Positions 36,979 through 46,163 of a stretch of 64,000 nt of DNA are shown here, piece after piece. The position numbers and the translations under genes are program-made. Each line of letters starts with the position of its first letter. The first letter of the stretch is position 1. Under the pieces are notes generated by a model. That model was not told the DNA's origin. It saw nothing but the letters and a program-made list of their open reading frames with translations, and did not search any database. The DNA is from CAVQBP01 sp963740945 (GTDB lineage Bacteria > Bacteroidota > Ignavibacteria > Ignavibacteriales > Ignavibacteriaceae), in NCBI GenBank assembly GCA_963740945.1, contig CAVUGE010000007.1, positions 1-64,000 of the forward strand, written 5' to 3'.

Positions 36979-37986
36979 ATGAAAGTTTCAAAGTTTTACA
37001 TATTTTCTATTCTTTTAATAGCCGGAATTTTTCTATCCGGATGCTATACACAGGTAGCAATGCGGGACTATCCAAATAGAAATTATAATAATAACGATAA
37101 TTATAATTACGATGATGATTCTACATATTATGAGGATTCTACTTATTATGGAGATGATAATAATGATTATTATGACAATTACCCACCTTCGGGAAATAGT
37201 TATTATTTCGGTTTAGGATTTCCTTACCATCATAGATTTTTCTATAATTATTATCCGTCTTATGCTTTTGGTTTTTCTTATGGAAATTACTATGATCCCT
37301 TTTACGGTTCACCATGGGAATGGTGCTATACACCCTATACATGGAATTCATACTGGTATCCATCATATTTAAGTGTTTATGACCCTTATTATTATGGAGG
37401 CTATGGTGGTTATTACGGAGGTTATCATGGTGGATATTATTCACATGGCAATCACTTTTATAGAGAAAGAACACGCGGCGGATATACCTTAAGAAATAAT
37501 ATAGGTTCAAGGAGTGGTGAGCGTTCCCGTGTTTCTGCTGGAGGTAGTAGAAATGGCAGTTTGGAAAAAGGTAATACAGCAGGACGTACAAGAGATATAA
37601 CTACTACAAATCGGTCTAGAGAAATACATACTAATAATTCAGGAAGATCTGCAAGAAATAGTTCTATAAATAAAAGAAATCCGAGAGTTACGGGTGAATC
37701 ACGTAATCATTCGGTACAGAGGAATAACAATCGTGGAAGAAATGAAAGCAATGTGAGAAGAAATAGTAGTCAAAGAGGTTCCAGAGAACATTCAAATTCC
37801 TATCAGCCCAGATCTGGCAGCGGGAATCATAGTTCTTACAATCCTCCTCAAAAAACATATTCTTCTCCGAGAAGCTCTTCACCGCCGTCAAGAACTTATT
37901 CATCACCAAGAAGTTCCTCTTCGCCAAGAAGCAGCGGCAGTGGAGGAGGAAGAAGCAGTAGTGGTGGTTCTTCAAGAAGGAGATAA
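36979..37986 (+). CDS. Low-complexity lipoprotein (Tyr/Gly/Asn/Ser/Arg-rich)
   Basis: 335 residues with SD GGAGG and a lipobox LSGC at residue ~22. After it come an Asp/Asn/Tyr-rich region (YNNNDNYNYDDDSTYYEDST), an aromatic Gly/Tyr region (YYGGYGGYYGGYHGGYYSHG) and a long Arg/Ser/Asn tail (SSSPRSSGSGGGRSSSGGSS). No folded domain is evident. It is surface or periplasm facing and possibly adhesive or matrix-like (inference). Its stop is 4 bases from the next start, giving an operon of two lipoproteins and a barrel. Confidence 0.7.
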   Translation: MKVSKFYIFSILLIAGIFLSGCYTQVAMRDYPNRNYNNNDNYNYDDDSTYYEDSTYYGDDNNDYYDNYPPSGNSYYFGLGFPYHHRFFYNYYPSYAFGFSYGNYYDPFYGSPWEWCYTPYTWNSYWYPSYLSVYDPYYYGGYGGYYGGYHGGYYSHGNHFYRERTRGGYTLRNNIGSRSGERSRVSAGGSRNGSLEKGNTAGRTRDITTTNRSREIHTNNSGRSARNSSINKRNPRVTGESRNHSVQRNNNRGRNESNVRRNSSQRGSREHSNSYQPRSGSGNHSSYNPPQKTYSSPRSSSPPSRTYSSPRSSSSPRSSGSGGGRSSSGGSSRRR

Positions 37987-37990
37987 AAAA

Positions 37991-38485
37991 ATGAAAAAAT
38001 ATATATTTAAGTTATTTTTAATAGTAACGGTGGTATTTTCTTTAACTGGATGTTATACCATTATGTGGTCACCCGATGAGCAATTACCATCATCAGAGAA
38101 TAATAATCAGATATATTATTCTGAACCTTATTACGGAGATTATGGGTATTATTATGATTATCCCTGGTGGTTAACCGGCACTCCGGCTTATGTAACACCT
38201 TCAGAATCTCATTCTACCGAAAGAAATAGCGGAAATTCTTCTGTCAGGGATAATAACGGCTCAAGGTATACTCCCGCTGAAAGACCTATTGTTAATACAA
38301 AATCGCCGACTAGAGACAGCAATTCAGGTAATAATAACGATAGTTCCGGTTCAGTATCTAAGACCAGTTCAACTAATAATTCCGGCGAACAGACAAGGAC
38401 TTCAGAAAGTCCAAGATCTAATGACGGCAACAATTCTGCCCGAAACAATAATGGTAGTAGAAATTCTGGAAACGGGAGGAAATAA
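37991..38485 (+). CDS. Asn/Ser-rich lipoprotein
   Basis: 164 residues from ATG 37991 (MKKYIFKLFLIVTVVF), with SD GGAG just upstream; the longer frame from 37940 overlaps the previous gene. Lipobox LTGC at ~residue 20, followed by CYTIMWSPDEQLPSSE. The first residues after the Cys (CYT-) match the CYTQ start of the preceding lipoprotein, so the two are probably paralogues. The tail is Asn/Ser/Gly/Arg low complexity. The stop overlaps the next start as TAATG. Confidence 0.7.
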   Translation: MKKYIFKLFLIVTVVFSLTGCYTIMWSPDEQLPSSENNNQIYYSEPYYGDYGYYYDYPWWLTGTPAYVTPSESHSTERNSGNSSVRDNNGSRYTPAERPIVNTKSPTRDSNSGNNNDSSGSVSKTSSTNNSGEQTRTSESPRSNDGNNSARNNNGSRNSGNGRK

Positions 38486-39945
38486 TGTCTGAAAACTTTT
38501 ATTCTAATTACTGCAAAGTTTTTGCCATCTTAATTATTTGCAGTTCGTTCGCTTATTCGCAGGGTATACCTGATGCATTGCGGCTAGGTCTTAGTGGATT
38601 AGGAGCTAATGCAAGGGCTCTTGGAATGGGTAATGCCTACATAGGTTTAAGCGATGATGCCTCAGCAGCATATTATAATCCTGCCGGATTTGGTTTATTA
38701 AAACGATTAGAATTTTCCGGTGGACTTGATTATTCAACTTATAACAATAATACTGAATTTTTAGGAAATTCTACTTCATACTCGAACAGCACAACACGGC
38801 TGGATAGATTAAGCTTTGCTTTTCCTTTTCCGACAGTCAGAGGCAGTTTGGTTTTTGGAATCTCCTACCATAATACTAAAGATCTTACAGGTGCATTAAA
38901 GTTTGATGGGTTTAATAGTGGAAACAATTCTTTGATCCAGGTTTTGAATGAGGATACTTATTATGATAATAGCGGAAACCCGTATAATATTCCTTATGAT
39001 CTGAGACTTACGGATTCAAATCTTGTAACTCCATTTCGCGGTAATCTTAATCAAAGTGGAACGGTCATAAATACCGGCTCAACAAATAATTGGACCTTTT
39101 CCGGTGCTGTTGAAGCTGCTCAAAACCTTTACATAGGATTAAATCTAAATATCATTACGGGCAGCTATAATTCTAATAATGATTATTATGAAGATGATAC
39201 AAAAGGCTTTTATCAAGGGATAATTTATACAGGTGACAGGACTCCTCCAACGGATTTTCAAACTTTTTATTTGAACCGTGTATTAAATTGGGATATTTCC
39301 GGCTGGAGTGCAAAGGCAGGTTTAATTTATCAGTTAAATAATAATGGCAGATTTGGCTTAACTGTACAATTCCCCAAGTACTATAGAGTTAAAGAAAGTT
39401 TTAATGTGAGCGGTAAAAGTTATTTTGCTAATACTACTTACGACTTGCCTCAGGATTATAATGATAATGTTAAATATGATATCGTCTCCCCTTTTGAGTT
39501 CGGAGCAGGTTTTTCAGCAAATTTTAAGGGATTTATAATTAGTGCTGAAGGAACGGCAATAGATTACTCACAGTTAAAATTTGATAATGCAGATGGTATA
39601 AGCTCACAAGATATTGGTACTCTTAATAAGAATATTAAAGATCAATTAAGTGCGGTATTAAATTATAATATTGGTATTGAGTATACAATCCCCAATGTAG
39701 GTTTGAGGTTAAGAACCGGTTATTTTGTTCAGCCTTCTGCATACAAAGGCGACCCCTCAAGCTTTAACAGAAAATATTTTACTGCTGGTATTGGTATTCT
39801 GGCTCAGGAAACATTAGGTCTCGATCTTGGATGGGCTCATGGTTGGTGGCAGGATTATGGAGATAACTACGGTTCAAATGAATCAAGAACTAATCAGGAT
39901 ATCAAATATGATAAAATAATGATGACTGCAACCTATAGATTTTAA
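38485..39945 (+). CDS. FadL/OMPP1-like outer-membrane transport protein
   Basis: 486 residues. Signal peptide (VFAILIICSSFAYS), then the N-terminal plug-like motif GLGANARALGMGNAYIGLSD followed by DASAAYYNPAGFG, which is typical of FadL/OMPP1/TodX or PorV-like barrels. The remaining sequence alternates amphipathic strands (LEFSGGLDYSTYNNNTEFLG, FGLTVQFPKYYRVKES) and closes with KIMMTATYRF, a C-terminal aromatic as in outer-membrane proteins. It would transport hydrophobic compounds or act in secretion. It is the last gene before a clear terminator. Confidence 0.82.
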   Translation: MSENFYSNYCKVFAILIICSSFAYSQGIPDALRLGLSGLGANARALGMGNAYIGLSDDASAAYYNPAGFGLLKRLEFSGGLDYSTYNNNTEFLGNSTSYSNSTTRLDRLSFAFPFPTVRGSLVFGISYHNTKDLTGALKFDGFNSGNNSLIQVLNEDTYYDNSGNPYNIPYDLRLTDSNLVTPFRGNLNQSGTVINTGSTNNWTFSGAVEAAQNLYIGLNLNIITGSYNSNNDYYEDDTKGFYQGIIYTGDRTPPTDFQTFYLNRVLNWDISGWSAKAGLIYQLNNNGRFGLTVQFPKYYRVKESFNVSGKSYFANTTYDLPQDYNDNVKYDIVSPFEFGAGFSANFKGFIISAEGTAIDYSQLKFDNADGISSQDIGTLNKNIKDQLSAVLNYNIGIEYTIPNVGLRLRTGYFVQPSAYKGDPSSFNRKYFTAGIGILAQETLGLDLGWAHGWWQDYGDNYGSNESRTNQDIKYDKIMMTATYRF

Positions 39946-39976
39946 TAATTTGAAGTATTTGTTGACTTAAATTTTT

Positions 39977-40007
39977 AAGCGCTATATTTTTTATATAGCG
40001 CTTTTTT
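39977..40007 (+). terminator. Rho-independent terminator
   Basis: AAGCGCTATAT (39977-39987) and ATATAGCGCTT (39993-40003) form a perfect 11-bp stem with a five-T loop, followed by a T run to 40007. It ends the 36.9-39.9 kb unit before rsgA. Confidence 0.9.
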
Positions 40008-40023
40008 ATTTAATGGAGGATTT

Positions 40024-40980
40024 ATAAGAGGAATTATCTGCAGAGTAGAAAGTAAGGACTATTATGTGTATAATTTAGATAATTTTGAGATTATCAGATG
40101 TTCATTAAAGGGAAAATTCAAAAAAGAATTTAATCTAAAAAAAGATAAGCTGTTCAAAACCGGAATTGCTGTGGTTGGAGATTTCGTTAATTTCGATTTG
40201 AATGAAGACGGTACAGGAGTGATTGATGAAATCCGGGAAAGAAAAAATTATATATCACGAAAAGCTCCCAAAATTAAGGGGGCTAGTTACAGAGGCGAGC
40301 GCCTGGAACAAATTATTGCTGTTAATATAGATAATCTATTCATAATCAGCAGCGTTTTTGAACCTCAGTTCAATAATAAAGTAATTGATAGATTTATTGT
40401 CGCCGGTGAAAGTTCTCATATTCCTATTACAATTATAATTAATAAAGTTGACCTCGATGAAAATAACTCAATTGATTACTGGACCGGCTTGTATGAGGAA
40501 ATAGGATATAAAACTGTTAAAACAAGTGTTATATCCGATGAAGGTATGGATAAGATAAAAGAGCTTTTGCAAAACAAAAAAAATATGTTTTGGGGTCAAT
40601 CAGGTGTCGGTAAATCATCAATATTTAATAAGATTTTCCCCGATTTAGAATTAAACGTAGGTGAAATAAGTTCTTATACCGACAAAGGAAAACATACAAC
40701 GGTTACATCAAAAATGATAAAAATAAATGATAATACATTTATAATCGATACTCCCGGTATTCGTGAGATCGGACCTTTCGGTATAAAAAAAGAAGATCTG
40801 GGACACTACTTTTTAGATTTTACTGATTATATTTATCACTGCCATTTTAATACTTGCACCCATTATCATGAACCCGGCTGTGCTGTAGTAGAAGCGGTTA
40901 AAAATAAAATAATTTCAAAACATAGATATGATAGTTATTTAAGAATTCTGGAGACGATAGAGGAAGATATAATTTTCTAA
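40024..40980 (+). CDS. rsgA: Ribosome small-subunit GTPase RsgA
   Basis: 319 residues if started at the ATA codon at 40024; a GTG at 40066 is the first standard start but would delete part of the N-terminal OB fold (RGIICRVESKDYYVY). SD GGAGGA lies at 40015-40020. Circularly permuted GTPase: NKVDLDEN (G4) precedes GQSGVGKSS (G1), T in the switch and DTPGIRE (G3). The zinc-binding tail is CHFNTCTHYHEPGC. It helps mature the 30S subunit. Either the start is non-canonical or the ATG was miscalled. Confidence 0.92.
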   Translation: MRGIICRVESKDYYVYNLDNFEIIRCSLKGKFKKEFNLKKDKLFKTGIAVVGDFVNFDLNEDGTGVIDEIRERKNYISRKAPKIKGASYRGERLEQIIAVNIDNLFIISSVFEPQFNNKVIDRFIVAGESSHIPITIIINKVDLDENNSIDYWTGLYEEIGYKTVKTSVISDEGMDKIKELLQNKKNMFWGQSGVGKSSIFNKIFPDLELNVGEISSYTDKGKHTTVTSKMIKINDNTFIIDTPGIREIGPFGIKKEDLGHYFLDFTDYIYHCHFNTCTHYHEPGCAVVEAVKNKIISKHRYDSYLRILETIEEDIIF

Positions 40981-41036
40981 CATGTCTGTTTATAATTGAT
41001 CGGTATCAATTACTTTTTTGCTATACCAATTAAAAA

Positions 41037-41065
41037 TTGTAAACTTTTTTTATAAAAACTATATT
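41037..41065 (+). promoter_or_regulatory. Possible sigma-70 promoter before menF
   Basis: TTGTAA at 41037-41042, 17 bases, then TATATT at 41060-41065. The menF start is 23 bases downstream, so the 5' leader would be short. The match is by eye in AT-rich sequence. Confidence 0.4.
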
Positions 41066-41088
41066 TATTTTTTAATATTATTTATTTA

Positions 41089-42504
41089 ATGGAAGACCTT
41101 ATTAACTCTGCGGTAAATTCATTTTCCGGCTTTCTTGATCAAAATAGAACAAATCTTAAAGAATCCAAAGCAGCCAGTCCAATTGTTAGTTTTGTACTAA
41201 AAACCGACGAGCTCGATTTATCCGGCAAATTAGACTATCTAATTAAATATTATGAAAGTTCATTCTATTTTGAGAAACCCGATGAAGATTTTTTAATAAT
41301 TGGAGTTGATGAAATATTTTCTATTTCTGAAAATGGAGATAAAAGGTTTGCAGCTACAGATAAAAAAGTGAAAGAATTAAAAAATAATTTTATAAATAAT
41401 TGGGATAGTATCTCTCTGGAGAATAAACCTTTATTTGTCGGGGGTATGAAATTTAATGTTGAACATCCGGACGATGATTGGAAGGATTTTAGTGATTCTA
41501 TATGGTTTATTCCGGAGCTGGTGATTGTAAAAAATAAGAAAAATTCGTTCTTCTTCTTTAATTTTATATATAATTCCTCATTTTCTAAAGTAAATTTAAT
41601 AGAAAAATTCAAAAGTAAGCTCGAAAACTTAATTAAACCCTTCAAAGTAAAGACTTCAGAAAATGTAAAAATAAATAGAATAACTGGCAATTCACCGAAA
41701 GATAGAAAGAAGTGGAAAAGTCTGGTGAATATATGTATGGAAAATATTTTTAATAATAAAATTGATAAAATAGTATTATCCCGGAGAATAGAACTGTTCC
41801 TTTCAGGGGAACTTAATCTTGATTATGTCATAAATCATTTTAAAGAAAAATACCCTGAGTGCTATCTCTTTATATTTCATAAAGGCAAATCATCTTTTTT
41901 CGGTGCTACACCTGAGAGACTTGCAAAATTTTGTGATGGTATTATAAATATTGAAGCTCTCGCCGGCTCAGCACCGCGAGGGTTATCTGAAGAAGAAGAC
42001 TCTATTTTAGAGAAGGATCTTCTGAATAATCAAAAAGATATAAAGGAACATGATTTTGTTGTTAATCATATAAAAGATTCAATTTCCGGATTAGTTGAAA
42101 ACATTACCATAGAAAATGAACATTCTATAAAAAAATTGCGTAATATCCAGCATATCAGCACTGCGATTTCTGCCAGGATGAATTTTCATCATACACCTCT
42201 GAATATAGTCAGGGAACTCTTCCCTACTCCTGCGGTTTGCGGGATACCCAAAGAAGTATCTTTAAACCTTATCAAAAAACTTGAAAATTATTATAGAGGT
42301 TTATATTCCGGTATAATCGGATGGTTTAATTTCGATGATCATGGAGAATTCGCTGTAGCTATAAGATCTGCTCTAAATTCCGGCAATAAGTTAATTGCTT
42401 TTGCAGGCAGCGGGATCGTCGAAAAGTCAGACCCCGATCTGGAATACAATGAAACAGAATTAAAATTTAAACCTATACTCTCTTTATTTCATGAAAATCA
42501 ATAG
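41089..42504 (+). CDS. menF: Isochorismate synthase
   Basis: 471 residues of the chorismate-binding family. Motifs: KIDKIVLSRRIEL, FGATPERLAKF, the catalytic region IEALAGSAPRGLSEEED, RNIQHISTAISARM, FPTPAVCGIPKE and YYRGLYSGIIGWF near the end. It makes isochorismate, the first step of classical menaquinone synthesis. A siderophore or salicylate role is unlikely given menD directly after it, overlapping by 14 bases. Confidence 0.92.
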   Translation: MEDLINSAVNSFSGFLDQNRTNLKESKAASPIVSFVLKTDELDLSGKLDYLIKYYESSFYFEKPDEDFLIIGVDEIFSISENGDKRFAATDKKVKELKNNFINNWDSISLENKPLFVGGMKFNVEHPDDDWKDFSDSIWFIPELVIVKNKKNSFFFFNFIYNSSFSKVNLIEKFKSKLENLIKPFKVKTSENVKINRITGNSPKDRKKWKSLVNICMENIFNNKIDKIVLSRRIELFLSGELNLDYVINHFKEKYPECYLFIFHKGKSSFFGATPERLAKFCDGIINIEALAGSAPRGLSEEEDSILEKDLLNNQKDIKEHDFVVNHIKDSISGLVENITIENEHSIKKLRNIQHISTAISARMNFHHTPLNIVRELFPTPAVCGIPKEVSLNLIKKLENYYRGLYSGIIGWFNFDDHGEFAVAIRSALNSGNKLIAFAGSGIVEKSDPDLEYNETELKFKPILSLFHENQ

Positions 42505-44275
42505 AAATATTTTATGGACCGAAACTTTCGTAAAAGAGCTTGCTTCTGCGGGAGTTAAATATGCATGTATTTCTCCCGGTTCAAGAAATACACCATTAAC
42601 ATTAGCTTTTGCAAATTGTAAAAAAATAAAATCTTTTGTTCATATCGATGAAAGAAGCTGTGCATTTTTCGGCTTAGGTCTTGCAAAATCTTCAGGTTCG
42701 CCTGTTGTACTTGTATCCACTTCAGGTACTGCAACTGCAGAATTTTATCCGGCTATTATCGAAGCATACCAGCAGAGGATTCCATTGATTGTATGTACTG
42801 CAGATAGACCCCCTGAATTACTGGATTGCGGTGCTAATCAGACCATCAACCAAAATAACATATATAAAAACCATATCCGGTGGTTTATTGATGTCGGACT
42901 GCCGGAACCTATTGAAAGAAGAATAAAGCACATTAAAGTTGTTGCAAGGAGAGCAGTTTATGAAAGTCTGGTTAGAGCAAAGGGACCTGTGCATTTAAAT
43001 TTCCCCTTCCGGAAACCCTTCGAACCGGATGCTTTCACCGACGATATAAGTGAAGAATTATTAAATCTTGCTAATGAAATTTCTTTTGATAAAGAAGAAT
43101 TCTTTAAAGAAGATGATAAAAATATTTCTTCTGAGAAATGGTTTTTAGAAATCCTAAACTATTTTAAAGAATTTGAAAAAGGCTTAATAATCGCGGGGCC
43201 GGAAAATTATAACCCCGCATTCCATACAAAATGTCAGTTATTATCTGAAAAATTAGGTTACCCTGTTTTAGCCGACGGTGCTTCTCAATTGCGGTTTGGT
43301 CATCATAATAAGCAGAATATTCTTTCAAATTTTGAAGGATTCCTGCGTTCTGAGTTTTTTATTAATAATAATAAACCCGATATTATAATTCAGTTCGGAA
43401 GGACTATTACTTCAAAAGCTCTAGATCTCTATCTTGAAAAATGTTCGGCTCCCAGATTTATGATAAATGAATTTGGTGATTGGTTTGATCCTTCCAATAA
43501 AGCAACTGCTGCAGTAGCATGCAAACCTTTTCTCTTTTGTCAAAAGATGCTCGATATGCTGACTGCTGAAAAAATTCAAAGGAAAATAAACGGATGGCAG
43601 CACACATTTGCTGAAGCTGAAAACATTTCTGATTTAATTAAAAATGAAATTATTGATCAATCTAACTCATTAAATGAAGTCAGAATTATTTCTGAAGTAA
43701 TTGCCCTCCTCCCTGAAAATTCCCATGTTATGATATCCAACAGTATGCCTATAAGAGATTTTGATTATTTTGCCGGGAATATAGATAGAAATATCGCCAT
43801 ATTTAATAATCGCGGAGCCAGCGGAATAGATGGAATAATTTCTACAGCATTGGGCATTACTGCTCATAGTAAAAGCCCTACATTTTTAATTACGGGTGAT
43901 CTTGCTTTTTATTATGACTTAAATGGCCTACTGGCTGCTAAAAAATATTCATTACCTCTAGTTATTATTTTAATCAATAATAATGGCGGCGGTATATTTG
44001 AAGTATTACCTATATCAAAATATAAAGATGTATTTAAAGAATTTTTTATCGCTTCTCATTCTCTTGATTTTTCATATTTTGTTAAAGCTTACAGCGGGAG
44101 CTATACTTTAATTAAGGATTGGGATAATTTTCGTGAAATATTTTCTTCCGCATTGAAGAGTAAGAATTTCTCGGTTTTGGAAGTGAAAACAGATGCTCTC
44201 GAATCTCTGGATTTAAGGAAAAAATACTGGCAGGAAATTGAAAAACAATTACTGCAGCAGCCTGAACCTATTTAA
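42491..44275 (+). CDS. menD: 2-succinyl-5-enolpyruvyl-6-hydroxy-3-cyclohexene-1-carboxylate synthase
   Basis: 594 residues, a thiamine diphosphate enzyme. N-terminal ISPGSRNTPLTLAF and VHIDERSCAFFGLGLAK are diagnostic, with VSTSGTATAEFYPAI and CTADRPPEL. The ThDP-binding end is seen in LITGDLAFYYDLNGLLAA, then ILINNNGGGIFEVLP. It joins isochorismate and 2-oxoglutarate. It overlaps menF and is 9 bases from menH. Confidence 0.95.
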   Translation: MKINRNILWTETFVKELASAGVKYACISPGSRNTPLTLAFANCKKIKSFVHIDERSCAFFGLGLAKSSGSPVVLVSTSGTATAEFYPAIIEAYQQRIPLIVCTADRPPELLDCGANQTINQNNIYKNHIRWFIDVGLPEPIERRIKHIKVVARRAVYESLVRAKGPVHLNFPFRKPFEPDAFTDDISEELLNLANEISFDKEEFFKEDDKNISSEKWFLEILNYFKEFEKGLIIAGPENYNPAFHTKCQLLSEKLGYPVLADGASQLRFGHHNKQNILSNFEGFLRSEFFINNNKPDIIIQFGRTITSKALDLYLEKCSAPRFMINEFGDWFDPSNKATAAVACKPFLFCQKMLDMLTAEKIQRKINGWQHTFAEAENISDLIKNEIIDQSNSLNEVRIISEVIALLPENSHVMISNSMPIRDFDYFAGNIDRNIAIFNNRGASGIDGIISTALGITAHSKSPTFLITGDLAFYYDLNGLLAAKKYSLPLVIILINNNGGGIFEVLPISKYKDVFKEFFIASHSLDFSYFVKAYSGSYTLIKDWDNFREIFSSALKSKNFSVLEVKTDALESLDLRKKYWQEIEKQLLQQPEPI

Positions 44276-44284
44276 TATAATTAT

Positions 44285-45127
44285 ATGCTGATAGATATTT
44301 CCGGTATAAATATTTACTTTGAAAAATATTTAAATGATGCTCATGGTCTGACTAGCGATCAGATAGGTTCAAATAACGTAGTGCTTATTCATGGATTTAC
44401 CGGTTCCACTAAAGACTGGGAACCAATTATTCCACATCTCTCAAAAAAATTTAATTACTATTCTATAGACATAATAGGACATGGTAATAGTGATTCCCCA
44501 CCTCAAGAAAAATATTATACTCAGGCATCAATAGTTGAATTACTGAATAAAATTATTAAGGAAGTTATCAGCGGAAAATTTATTTTAGTAGGATATTCAA
44601 TGGGAGGCAGGGTTTCAGTTTCATATGCTGTAAATTATCCCGATAAAATTGAAGGCTTAATCCTTGAAAGTACTTCAGCCGGTATAGAAGATAATGAGGA
44701 GAGAAATATCAGAAAACAAAGTGACGAAGAACTTTCTAAATTTATTGAAAAACATTCAGTTGAAGAATTTATAAGTTTCTGGATGGAGCAGGATATTTTT
44801 AATACACAAAAGAGATTTGCCAATTCAAAACTCAATGCAATTAAAGATATAAAATTAAACAATAATAAAACCGGATTAGCTCTTTTTTTAAGAGGATTTG
44901 GAACCGGCCAAATGATTCCCTTATATGACCAACTCAAAAAAATTAAATCAAAAACTTTATTAATTACAGGTGATCTAGATGATAAATTCAATTTAATTAA
45001 TAACTATATGGCCAGCCTCTTCCTTTCTGCGAAACATGTGACTCTAAAGAATTCGGGGCATAATACACATCTTGAAACACCGAATTCTTTCATTAAAACA
45101 GTTAACAACTTTTTAGACTCACTATAA
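44285..45127 (+). CDS. menH: SHCHC synthase MenH (alpha/beta hydrolase)
   Basis: 280 residues with an alpha/beta-hydrolase fold. HGFTGSTKDWEPIIPHL, nucleophile in GYSMGGRVSVSYA, acid in TGDLDDKF and base in NSGHNTHLE. In the men context it is the SHCHC synthase that eliminates pyruvate from the MenD product. By sequence alone it could be another hydrolase. A hairpin follows directly and 178 bases separate it from menB. Confidence 0.82.
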   Translation: MLIDISGINIYFEKYLNDAHGLTSDQIGSNNVVLIHGFTGSTKDWEPIIPHLSKKFNYYSIDIIGHGNSDSPPQEKYYTQASIVELLNKIIKEVISGKFILVGYSMGGRVSVSYAVNYPDKIEGLILESTSAGIEDNEERNIRKQSDEELSKFIEKHSVEEFISFWMEQDIFNTQKRFANSKLNAIKDIKLNNNKTGLALFLRGFGTGQMIPLYDQLKKIKSKTLLITGDLDDKFNLINNYMASLFLSAKHVTLKNSGHNTHLETPNSFIKTVNNFLDSL

Positions 45128-45147
45128 TTAACCAAATCATTGGTTAA
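45128..45147. other. Hairpin after menH
   Basis: TTAACCAA (45128-45135) and TTGGTTAA (45140-45147) form an 8-bp stem with an ATCA loop. There is no T tract directly after. It may attenuate or end the menFDH transcript before menBAE. Confidence 0.5.
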
Positions 45148-45305
45148 CCATTAAATAATTTTCGAAAATCTAATAAATACAGTTTGAACGGATATTCCGG
45201 TTCAATTTTTCAAAGCCTATTTCATTCCTCACAAATGATATTATTCATGCCTATCTTTTGTATTTTTTCAATATTTTTGCTTATTAAGAAAGAAAGGATT
45301 ATAAA

Positions 45306-46139
45306 ATGAGCTTTGAATGGAAAAAAGTTAAAGATTATGAAGATATTATTTATGAAAAAATGGACGGGATTGCTAAAATTACAATTAACCGTCCTGAAGT
45401 AAGGAATGCATTCCGTCCTGAAACTGTTGTTGAAATGTATAATGCCTTTTCGGATGCCCGTGAGGATCAGAAGATAGGTGTAATTCTTTTAACTGGTTAT
45501 GGACCTGCTGAAGATGGTAAATATGCTTTTTGCTCCGGCGGAGATCAAAAAATCAGAGGAGATAAAGGATATGTTGATAGGGCAGGTGTTCCGAGACTTA
45601 ATGTTCTGGATCTTCAGAAATTAATCAGAAGTATCCCTAAAGTAGTGATTGCCCTTGTTGCAGGGTATGCCATAGGCGGCGGACATGTACTGCATGTAGT
45701 TTGCGATTTAACTATTGCTGCCGATAATGCAATATTCGGTCAGACGGGACCGAAAGTAGGAAGTTTTGATGGTGGTTTCGGTTCAAGCTATCTTGCTAGG
45801 ATTGTCGGACAGAAAAAAGCACGTGAAATCTGGTATTTGTGCAATCAGTATAGTGCGGCAGAAGCAGAGAAAATGGGCTTGGTGAATAAAGTAGTTCCTG
45901 TTGAAATGCTCGAAAAAGAAGGTGTTGAATGGGCTAAAAGAATTCTGCAGAATAGTTCTATGGCTATTAGATTACTAAAATCAGCCTTCAATGCCGAGCT
46001 TGACGGTCAATCCGGAATTCAGGAATTAGCGGGTAATGCAACTTTGCTTTACTATATGAGTGAAGAAGCTCAGGAAGGAAAAAAAGCTTACCTCGAAAAA
46101 AGAAAGCCTGAATTCAATAAATTTCCTAAATTACCGTAA
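45306..46139 (+). CDS. menB: 1,4-dihydroxy-2-naphthoyl-CoA synthase
   Basis: 277 residues, crotonase fold. ITINRPEVRNAFRPETV, YAFCSGGDQKIRGDKGYVD, IALVAGYAIGGGHVLH and QTGPKVGSFDGGFGSSYLAR are characteristic of MenB rather than general enoyl-CoA hydratases. It has an SD-like AGAAAGGA before the ATG. It closes the second ring of the naphthoquinone. It is 24 bases from menA. Confidence 0.95.
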   Translation: MSFEWKKVKDYEDIIYEKMDGIAKITINRPEVRNAFRPETVVEMYNAFSDAREDQKIGVILLTGYGPAEDGKYAFCSGGDQKIRGDKGYVDRAGVPRLNVLDLQKLIRSIPKVVIALVAGYAIGGGHVLHVVCDLTIAADNAIFGQTGPKVGSFDGGFGSSYLARIVGQKKAREIWYLCNQYSAAEAEKMGLVNKVVPVEMLEKEGVEWAKRILQNSSMAIRLLKSAFNAELDGQSGIQELAGNATLLYYMSEEAQEGKKAYLEKRKPEFNKFPKLP

Positions 46140-46163
46140 TCATTTAAAATAATTTATATTCTT

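Noticed and set aside
37139..37975. Long antisense frames in the low-complexity lipoprotein gene
   Set aside because: They arise from the biased Tyr/Asn/Ser codons; they have no starts with SD or domains.
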